A DNA stretch of 11,595 bases from positions 1 to 11,595 of the forward strand of contig JALSQB010000108.1 of NCBI GenBank assembly GCA_026985655.1, in the 5' to 3' direction. The notes under the pieces were generated by a model that saw only the letters and a list, made by a program, of their open reading frames with translations, ran no database searches and was not told where the DNA came from. Positions 6,443 through 11,595 of this stretch are shown here, one piece after another (position 1 is the first letter of the stretch; each line of letters begins with the position of its first letter). The DNA is from Campylobacteraceae bacterium (lineage in GTDB: Bacteria; Campylobacterota; Campylobacteria; Campylobacterales; Sulfurovaceae). Both the position numbers and the translations under genes were made by a program.

Positions 6443-7009
6443 ATGAGACAAGTTGATATTTCCCAAGTGGCAACACTACCTACCCAATATGGTATTTTTA
6501 AGATACAAGCTTTTAAAGAGTTTGATAAAGAGCATTTGGTTATTTTTACCGATAATCTAAGTGAAAACCCAATTGTTCGTGTACACTCTGAATGTTTAAC
6601 AGGTGATGCATTAGGCTCGAAGAAGTGTGATTGTGGAGAGCAGTTAGCCTTTTCAGAAGCGTTAATTGCTAAAGAGGGTGGCATGATTATCTATCATCGC
6701 CAAGAGGGAAGAAACATTGGTCTGTTGGCTAAAGTAAATGCCTATGCCTTGCAAGATGAAGGCTTAGATACGGTGGAAGCCAATCATCAGCTAGGCTTTA
6801 AAGCAGATGAACGTACCTATGAGATAGTTGAATATATTTTAGATTATTTTAACATCAAAAAAATTCAACTCTTAACCAATAATCCAACTAAAATAGACTC
6901 TTTAAAAAATGTAGAGATTAGCAAAAGAATTCCTATTTTGATTGATGCTAATCCTTATAATGAAAAATACTTAGAAGTTAAAAAAAGAGAGATGGGACAT
7001 TTACTTTAA
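6443..7009 (+). CDS. ribA: GTP cyclohydrolase II
   Basis: It opens the imidazole ring of GTP, releasing formate and pyrophosphate, in the first committed step of riboflavin synthesis. The 188-residue protein is a stand-alone RibA, without the DHBP synthase half found in RibBA fusions. Zinc cysteines are C51, C62 and C64 (SECLTGDALGSKKCDC), equivalent to C54, C65 and C67 of the E. coli enzyme. RQEGRNIGL (86-94), ANHQLGF (113-119), LLTNNPTK (143-150) and the C-terminal MGHLL are family signatures. I chose ATG at 6443 rather than an in-frame TTG at 6437, because the TTG lies immediately downstream of the -10 box and upstream of the predicted transcript start, and the alignment to known N-termini begins at the ATG. 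Its stop overlaps the rsmG start (TAATG). Confidence 0.95.
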   Translation: MRQVDISQVATLPTQYGIFKIQAFKEFDKEHLVIFTDNLSENPIVRVHSECLTGDALGSKKCDCGEQLAFSEALIAKEGGMIIYHRQEGRNIGLLAKVNAYALQDEGLDTVEANHQLGFKADERTYEIVEYILDYFNIKKIQLLTNNPTKIDSLKNVEISKRIPILIDANPYNEKYLEVKKREMGHLL

Positions 7010-7551
7010 TGAAAACACAAGAGAAAAAATTTAAATATTTTACTGAACTGTTGCTAGAGTGGAACAAAATCCACAACCTTACAGGGGCAAAAACGGCTGA
7101 TGAGGTAGAAAAAAACATTGAAGATTCGATTTTTCCAAAAACTTTTATTGCTGAGCCAAAGAGCATTTTAGATGTAGGTACAGGGGCAGGTTTTCCTGGT
7201 TTACTTTTGGCGATGGTTTATCCTCACGTAAAAACTGTTCTTTGCGAACCACGTAAAAAAAGAGCGATGTTTTTAAAATATGTGGCAATGGAGTTAGAAC
7301 TTTCCAATGTTGAAGTAGTGAGAAAACGCGTTGAAGATTATGATGCTGAACCTTTTGGACTCATAAGCTCTCGTGCTGTGACCGACACGAAAATGCTTTT
7401 AGATTTGACCAAACATCTACAAGATGAACAGACGGAATTTCTCTTTTATAAAGGTGAAAAAGTCTTTTCAGAGCTAGAGTTGCTTGAACAGAAATTAGCG
7501 TATGATATAGTCGAGAAAAATCAGAGAAACTATCTTTACATAAAGGCATAA
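7009..7551 (+). CDS. rsmG: 16S rRNA (guanine-527-N7) methyltransferase
   Basis: Formerly gidB, this SAM-dependent enzyme methylates G527 of 16S rRNA; loss gives low-level streptomycin resistance in several bacteria. The 180 residues are shorter than the E. coli protein (207), mostly at the N-terminus, as is usual for Campylobacterota. The N-terminal WNKIHNLTG (18-26) is diagnostic. The SAM-binding glycine loop is LDVGTGAGFPG (54-64), followed by CEPRKKRAMFL, SRAV (121-124) and a YKGE segment (147-150). It is coupled to ribA by TAATG, so its translation may depend on ribA translation. Only 1 nt separates its stop from the next start. Confidence 0.93.
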   Translation: MKTQEKKFKYFTELLLEWNKIHNLTGAKTADEVEKNIEDSIFPKTFIAEPKSILDVGTGAGFPGLLLAMVYPHVKTVLCEPRKKRAMFLKYVAMELELSNVEVVRKRVEDYDAEPFGLISSRAVTDTKMLLDLTKHLQDEQTEFLFYKGEKVFSELELLEQKLAYDIVEKNQRNYLYIKA

Positions 7552-7552
7552 A

Positions 7553-7789
7553 ATGTGGTTAAAAGTTATTTTTATAGGTATTGTTTTGGTATTTGTTTAC
7601 CGTCTGTTTGGTGGTAAAGTTCCTTTTATAGACAAGCCAAAAGAACATAATGAGAATGAACACGATTTTGGGGAAGTAGAAGCCACTTCAGCGTGTGCTA
7701 CTTGTGGTACTTATATTACAGAAACAGATGCACTAATTTACCAAAAAAAATCTTATTGTTCACTTTTTTGTTTGGAGGAGAGTAAATAA
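7553..7789 (+). CDS. Small membrane-anchored zinc-ribbon protein, PP0621-like
   Basis: This 78-residue protein has an N-terminal transmembrane helix (2-18), a short polar acidic linker, and a C-terminal zinc-binding knuckle with C48, C51, C69 and C73 (ACATCGTYI, then YCSLFC). The arrangement (membrane anchor, then CxxC plus a YC-S-xxC end) resembles the PP0621 family of small proteobacterial proteins, whose function is unknown to me. AAAGG lies 6 nt upstream of the ATG. It sits 1 nt after rsmG and 4 nt before the next gene, so it is co-transcribed with ribA and rsmG. The family call comes from recalled similarity only. Confidence 0.75.
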   Translation: MWLKVIFIGIVLVFVYRLFGGKVPFIDKPKEHNENEHDFGEVEATSACATCGTYITETDALIYQKKSYCSLFCLEESK

Positions 7790-7793
7790 TATT

Positions 7794-8156
7794 ATGAAAA
7801 TATTTGGACATGAATGGATAGAGAGTGAAACATTTTATGAAGTTTTTACTTTAGAAGAGATTGCTCAAACTCCAGCAAATTCACTGCTTAAACTAGAGCC
7901 TTTAGAAAAATCATTAAAGATTGCTCAACATTGTCAGAAAAATGCTTTACGATATGCTTTGCTTATCTCTTCAATAGAAGAGGCAATGTTTGCTAATCTT
8001 TTAAATGCGACTTATGTTATCTGTAAAAAGGAGTTAGCCAAAGAGCTTATGCCCATCGCTCAAAATTATCTTTTTGATACACAGGTTTTAGCTGATATTA
8101 CAAAAGATGAAATTGAAGAGATGGCAAAAATTGGGGTAGATGGGGTAATTGTTTAA
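7794..8156 (+). CDS. Conserved-looking 120-residue protein of unknown function
   Basis: I do not recognise a family. The sequence is soluble, mixed alpha/beta and regularly patterned: strand-like segments YALLISS, ATYVICKK and the terminal IGVDGVIV alternate with helices (LEKSLKIAQHCQKNA, EEAMFANLL, ELAKELMPIAQNYL, KDEIEEMAKI). The ending EEMAKIGVDGVIV is reminiscent of the last strand of a TIM-barrel-type repeat, but the protein is too short for a full barrel. It has cysteines at 47 and 77 but no metal motif. A strong GGAGGAG lies in the upstream gene but is about 13 nt from the ATG, longer than ideal, so re-initiation after the preceding stop 4 nt away is likely. It is the last gene of the ribA operon and overlaps the pgpA stop tail to tail by 4 nt. 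Confidence 0.65.
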   Translation: MKIFGHEWIESETFYEVFTLEEIAQTPANSLLKLEPLEKSLKIAQHCQKNALRYALLISSIEEAMFANLLNATYVICKKELAKELMPIAQNYLFDTQVLADITKDEIEEMAKIGVDGVIV

Positions 8157-8644
8157 AGAACCTTATCCAATCCAATAAGTAAAATCACCGTTAAAAGTCC
8201 ACCTGCGATTCCAGCTAAAATATCATCTCCCATGACCCCTAAGCCACCTTTCACTTTACGGTCAATAACACCAATGGTAGAGGGTTTCCAAATATCAAAT
8301 AGTCTAAAACCAGCAAAACTTCCAATAATAGCCAATTCATAAGCATAATCATACGACATCTTTTCAGCCGTGGCAACGGCGAACATAAGGGCTATCCACA
8401 TGCCTGCCACTTCATCAATAACAATGCTTTTGTCATCGTGTGTGCCTGTGGCTTTTTCATATTTGTTAATCTCAAAAATACCAATAACAGTCACTGCTAG
8501 AGTGAGCATAAAAAGTGTCTGCATCGGAACTACTTGTAAAAGGGCAACCCCCACAATGAGTGCAGCTAAAGAACCTGCTGTTCCTGGTGCTTTAGGTGCT
8601 AAACCTGAGCCTCCAAAGGTGATGAAAAATCTGTTTAAATTCAT
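8153..8644 (-). CDS. pgpA: Phosphatidylglycerophosphatase A
   Basis: It dephosphorylates phosphatidylglycerol phosphate to phosphatidylglycerol in the inner membrane. The 163 residues have the family's length and signatures: GSGLAPKAPGTAGSLAAL (12-29), IDEVAGMW (76-83), and the C-terminal FRLFDIWKPSTIG followed by DRKVKGGLGVMGDDILAG (128-145). About four hydrophobic segments are present. The gene starts 27 nt after the sulfurylase-like gene, with a weak AAAGAG ribosome-binding sequence, and is likely the last gene of the ispDF operon. Its stop codon overlaps that of the plus-strand gene inside the palindrome TTTAAA, leaving no room for a conventional terminator between the two operons. The order matches C. 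jejuni Cj1610 from memory. Confidence 0.93.
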   Translation of the reverse strand: MNLNRFFITFGGSGLAPKAPGTAGSLAALIVGVALLQVVPMQTLFMLTLAVTVIGIFEINKYEKATGTHDDKSIVIDEVAGMWIALMFAVATAEKMSYDYAYELAIIGSFAGFRLFDIWKPSTIGVIDRKVKGGLGVMGDDILAGIAGGLLTVILLIGLDKVL

Positions 8645-8671
8645 AGTGTCTCTTTATAGTTTTATTTTAAT

Positions 8672-9862
8672 TTAGGTGAGTGAACTTGTTTTGTAAAGCT
8701 CCATAAGCTTAATGTAGAAGTCCTCTTCATTATGCTCTTCCATCAGTCCATCGTTAGGCATAAGGGCATCATAAATCTCTTGTAAATTTTCAAAACGTTC
8801 AGGAAATAATGCACTTAAAATACTCGCTGAAACTTCTCTTCTCATTAAGATAGAAGGGGGCATCATACCTGACATAATAAGTTTTAAAATAGATGCAGAG
8901 TGGTAGTGAATATGATGATGTTGTCCATGGGGACAGGTTTTTGTACTCACTAAGGTACGACATTTATTACAGTAAACATACTGCTCTATCGTGCTAACGT
9001 TTATATCTATGTCTTTGGTCGCATCAAAAATAGAATTTTCTTGTTCATTGTTATAAAAGAGTCCAAGACCTGCATGTTGTTTACCAATAATTAGCTTATC
9101 ACACCCATAGTTTTTAGCTACTAAAGCATTCAGAATTAACTCATTATAGCCTGCAAAAATATAGGAGTTCTCTAAAGGTACAACGACAACTTTATTAGCA
9201 GGTAAGAAGTTGTCAATAAATTTTAACATGGCATTATGACGAATATCATACCGTAAACCAGTGTGCGTAAAGGGTTTAAGTAGAAAAATAACAACCAAGT
9301 CAGAGTTATCAATGGCTTGGCGTATCATTCTCTCATGCGCTCTGTTTAAAGGATTGGCTGCTAAAACAAGGGCAGAGATATTTTGTGCGTTTGTCTCTTT
9401 GATTTTCTCTTGAACCATTTTTTTAAAAGCACTAATTAAAGGGTAATCAACATGATACTCTCCTGTAACGGCAATGCTTCCTAGTCTGTTTTTGGTGCTT
9501 TTTACACCAGGGTGAGAATCATCATCTGTTCCGTAAATACATTTTAAACGGTCACTTGGATTGATGTGAAATGTTGTTTCAACGGTTAATTGACCTACAA
9601 TGCGTTCTTGATGAACCAATTCAACAATATCTCCTTTTTGAATAGACTTTAGACACGCTTCATTTTTTTTACCTGAAGGTGTTAAGAGAAAAGGAAAAGG
9701 GAATGAAACCCCTTTATACATCTTGGTTTTACGTACCTCGATGGCTTCTTCTTCGCTCATTAGTTTATTGACAGGATCAATAAGACCTTCTTGTACTAAG
9801 GCTAGAGTAGAGAGTGCTTCTCCATCAATATGTAGCTGATTATTTCTTTTTGAAGATACCAT
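8672..9862 (-). CDS. ATP-sulfurylase (Sat) homologue with degraded active site
   Basis: The 396-residue protein has the full architecture of homomeric sulfate adenylyltransferase: an N-terminal PUA-like domain (about 1-155), a nucleotidyltransferase fold (about 160-325) and a helical C-terminus. Family landmarks are present: NYGCDKLIIGKQHAG (251-265), a zinc-type site C298, C301, C310, H312 (CNKC, then TCPHG), and a REV segment at 342-344. The catalytic motif QTRNPxHxxH reads LAANPLNRAH at 167-176, losing Gln, Thr, Arg and the first His. The GRDHAG arginine is lysine, and FSRPEV reads LMRREV. Sulfate activation is therefore doubtful. It overlaps the response regulator gene by 23 nt, with its ribosome-binding site inside that gene. 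C. jejuni Cj1609, annotated as sulfate adenylyltransferase, occupies the same position, as I remember. Confidence 0.85.
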   Translation of the reverse strand: MVSSKRNNQLHIDGEALSTLALVQEGLIDPVNKLMSEEEAIEVRKTKMYKGVSFPFPFLLTPSGKKNEACLKSIQKGDIVELVHQERIVGQLTVETTFHINPSDRLKCIYGTDDDSHPGVKSTKNRLGSIAVTGEYHVDYPLISAFKKMVQEKIKETNAQNISALVLAANPLNRAHERMIRQAIDNSDLVVIFLLKPFTHTGLRYDIRHNAMLKFIDNFLPANKVVVVPLENSYIFAGYNELILNALVAKNYGCDKLIIGKQHAGLGLFYNNEQENSIFDATKDIDINVSTIEQYVYCNKCRTLVSTKTCPHGQHHHIHYHSASILKLIMSGMMPPSILMRREVSASILSALFPERFENLQEIYDALMPNDGLMEEHNEEDFYIKLMELYKTSSLT

Positions 9863-10724
9863 ATTTTTTCCTTTTTTCCCATAAACTTTTTCGTGAAATA
9901 CCTAATTTTTTAGAGAGTTCAGTATCGGGGTATGAATACTGAAAATTATTAACAATAAATTTAACATAGTCATCTATGGTTAAAATTTCATTTTGGTCAT
10001 AGAGTTTGTTGTCTGTATTAATTTCAATCTTTTTATACTCTGTTTCAAAATCATTGGTCGTGGAGATAATGAAATCACGTCCTTCAAGTATAGCAAAAAG
10101 TTGTTCACGTTCAGCCTTTTTGAGGGTTTGTAAATCTGAAATGTATAGAAAGTGTTTCACATTTGAGTTTTTTATTTTTGTTTTCCAATCTTTATTGCCC
10201 AGTGGTACAAAAGTGAGAACTCTATTGGTCTGATTTGCATAGTTAAATGCTAGTTTATCCACGAGTTTAATATAGTTGGTCAAGACAATAAGGGGGGAAG
10301 ACATTTTATCTATATCATCTTCTATTTTAATATCTTGAAGTAGATAATCATTATATTCCCCATAGAGTGCTTTGTACTTTTTTAGTTGTTGAAACTCTTT
10401 ATAATGCTCAATTTTCCGTTGAAGCTCTTCAATAATAAAAGGTTTAACAATGTAATCATTTGCACCAAGATTTAAAGGAACAGCTACGGTATCGTTGTTA
10501 ATATAAGAGACCATTAAAATAATAATCTTCTCTTTAAACTTCGTAATTAAAGTATTGAAATCTTGACCAGGTAGATTAGTAGAGAGTAAAAAAGCATCAC
10601 CTGTACTGGTTGCTATTGCCTCTTTTACAGAAGAGTAAACTTCTGTTTCATATCCTGTTTGTCCTAGTTTTGAAGCAATACTTTGTGCTAAGTAAAGTTC
10701 ATTCTCAATTATGGTAATTTTCAT
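9840..10724 (-). CDS. Orphan atypical response regulator, HP1021/Cj1608 family
   Basis: This is a DNA-binding regulator specific to Campylobacterota. The Helicobacter HP1021 protein binds oriC and controls metabolic and redox genes, and Cj1608 and an Arcobacter homologue are known. The 294 residues hold a receiver domain (1-110) in which the phosphoacceptor Asp is Ser48 (LLSTNLPG), the acidic pair is E7/N8, and the conserved Lys94 (VKPF) remains. Next comes a middle domain (about 140-230) that looks like a shortened NtrC-type AAA+ domain. A Fis-type helix-turn-helix ends the protein (about 262-290, LSKKLGISRKSLWEKRKK). I see no cysteine. No histidine kinase is adjacent. It overlaps ispDF by 20 nt upstream and the sulfurylase-like gene by 23 nt downstream. 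The family assignment rests on gene order and architecture. Confidence 0.85.
   Translation of the reverse strand: MKITIIENELYLAQSIASKLGQTGYETEVYSSVKEAIATSTGDAFLLSTNLPGQDFNTLITKFKEKIIILMVSYINNDTVAVPLNLGANDYIVKPFIIEELQRKIEHYKEFQQLKKYKALYGEYNDYLLQDIKIEDDIDKMSSPLIVLTNYIKLVDKLAFNYANQTNRVLTFVPLGNKDWKTKIKNSNVKHFLYISDLQTLKKAEREQLFAILEGRDFIISTTNDFETEYKKIEINTDNKLYDQNEILTIDDYVKFIVNNFQYSYPDTELSKKLGISRKSLWEKRKKYGIFKKK
9870..9875 (-). promoter_or_regulatory. Ribosome-binding site of the sulfurylase-like gene, inside the regulator's helix-turn-helix codons
   Basis: The minus strand reads AAAAGG ending 7 nt before the ATG at 9862. These bases are also codons of the WEKRKK part of the regulator's recognition helix. 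The good spacing supports the 9862 start and the 23-nt overlap. Confidence 0.6.
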
Positions 10725-11595
10725 TTTTCATCCAATCATAATAGTATAGGGTGGCAACAGCTTCAACAGCTACGCCTTCTTTTCGTCCAATCCAACCCAG
10801 TTTTTCAGCCGTTGTGGCTTTAATATTGACTAGGTTTGGGCTTAAGTTAAGTAGCTCTGCGAGTTTAAAACGCATCGGTTTTTTGTAGTTTAAGAGTTTT
10901 GGTGTTTGTGCGATAATGCTTAAATCTACATTGCCTATTACATAGCCAAATGCTTGTAGTCTCTTGACCGTATCAAGTAATAGCGATGCTGAATCAATCC
11001 CTTTAAACGCATCTGAAGTATCAGGGTAAAACTCACCAATATCTCCAAGTCCTGATGCACCAAGTAGGGCATCTATGAGGGCATGAATGGCAACATCGCC
11101 ATCAGAGTGGGCTTTAAATCCAAACGGAGAGTCTATCTCTATGCCACAAAGCATCATTGGTTTTCCCTCTTCAAATGCATGAATATCAATTCCAAAACCT
11201 GTTAAGGCACGTTTTGAGGGAGGGGTTAAACAGCTCATTTTAGAGAGGTCTTCAATGGTGGTAAGTTTATGGGCTTTAACTGAACCCTCTACAAAAATAA
11301 CTTCACCACCCATAGAAGCCACTGCTGACGAGTCATCGGTAAATTCTTGGTTTGAATTTAAAGCATTTTTGAGGGTTTGTGTACAAGAGAGTTGAGGCGT
11401 TTGAATAATTTTAGTCGCTTCACGGTCTAGGGGAATATCATCTAAATAGAGCGTATCTACCATTTTAAGTGTAGGGACAATGCAACTGTTCTTCTTTTTG
11501 GCTGAAATGACACGGTGTATCATCTTGCTATCTAAACAACATCGTGCAATATCTGAAACCAAAACGTAGGGGGTTTTTACATCTTTAAGTGCATT
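10705..11595 (-). CDS. ispDF: Bifunctional IspD/IspF (MEP pathway), 5' end beyond the window
   Basis: This fused enzyme carries CDP-ME synthase (IspD) and MECDP synthase (IspF) activities of the non-mevalonate isoprenoid pathway. Only 296 codons are visible: the frame stays open to the right edge (first residues NALKDVKTPYVL), so the IspD nucleotide-binding N-terminus is missing. The IspD remainder shows VLVSDIAR, TPQLS and EFTDDSSAVASMGG. IspF starts at TGFGIDIHAF with its metal-binding DxH, then GFKAHSDGDVAIHALIDALLG, GDIGEFYPDT and KATTAEKLGWIGR. The IspD segment usually written VHDAARP reads VSDIARC, which I believe is a clade feature. It is the promoter-proximal visible gene of the operon running through the response regulator to pgpA, and it overlaps the regulator gene by 20 nt in another frame. 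The TTG at 11560-11562 is not the true start. Confidence 0.93.
   Translation of the reverse strand, partial: NALKDVKTPYVLVSDIARCCLDSKMIHRVISAKKKNSCIVPTLKMVDTLYLDDIPLDREATKIIQTPQLSCTQTLKNALNSNQEFTDDSSAVASMGGEVIFVEGSVKAHKLTTIEDLSKMSCLTPPSKRALTGFGIDIHAFEEGKPMMLCGIEIDSPFGFKAHSDGDVAIHALIDALLGASGLGDIGEFYPDTSDAFKGIDSASLLLDTVKRLQAFGYVIGNVDLSIIAQTPKLLNYKKPMRFKLAELLNLSPNLVNIKATTAEKLGWIGRKEGVAVEAVATLYYYDWMKNENYHN

Noticed and set aside
8672..9862. Evidence for assimilatory or dissimilatory sulfate reduction
   Set aside because: The only candidate gene lacks the ATP-sulfurylase catalytic motif, and no APS reductase, APS kinase or sulfite reductase gene is nearby.
1..11595. Mobile element, phage, CRISPR, toxin-antitoxin or other defence system
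   Set aside because: I found no transposase, integrase, spaced repeats or paired small toxin-like genes. The gene content and order look like conserved chromosomal core.

Overview
The window looks like chromosomal core sequence from a member of the Campylobacterota (the former Epsilonproteobacteria). Three things point there. The DNA is AT-rich. The readable promoters are extended -10 boxes (TGnTAnnnT) without a clear -35. Two gene neighbourhoods match what I remember of Campylobacter jejuni: argF/hemB/ribA/rsmG (around Cj0991c-Cj0997) and ispDF/response regulator/ATP-sulfurylase-like/pgpA (Cj1607-Cj1610). I cannot name the genus. I see no tRNA, rRNA, CRISPR array, insertion sequence or other mobile element. 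Genes are packed tightly, and no gap exceeds about 220 bases.

Layout, left to right. (1) 24-2248, minus strand: argF (ornithine carbamoyltransferase), followed through a TAATG overlap by a two-ferredoxin, two-CCG-domain Fe-S oxidoreductase subunit. (2) 2334-4639, minus strand: a three-gene operon of an SPFH/band 7 membrane protein, a small four-helix membrane protein of unknown family, and a PPP-type metallophosphatase. It is read from a promoter followed by three 10-bp AT-rich repeats. (3) 4857-5375, plus strand: an unrecognised single-pass membrane protein with a long charged tail and a TTG start. (4) 5415-6386, minus strand: hemB, convergent with the previous gene over a small hairpin. (5) 6443-8156, plus strand: ribA, rsmG, a small PP0621-like zinc-ribbon membrane protein and an unrecognised 120-residue protein. 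(6) 8153 to the right edge, minus strand: ispDF (cut by the window end), an HP1021-type orphan response regulator, an ATP-sulfurylase homologue with a degraded active site, and pgpA.

Functionally the window is mostly housekeeping: arginine, haem, riboflavin, isoprenoid and phospholipid synthesis plus 16S rRNA methylation. The parts that deserve attention are the regulator with no phosphoacceptor aspartate, no cysteine and what looks like a shrunken NtrC-type AAA+ domain; the sulfurylase homologue that has lost most of its QTRNPxHxxH motif; the SPFH/four-helix/phosphatase operon, where an NfeD partner might be expected; and the hemB-ribA divergent promoter, where two extended -10 boxes lie 5 bp apart and ribA appears to be leaderless.
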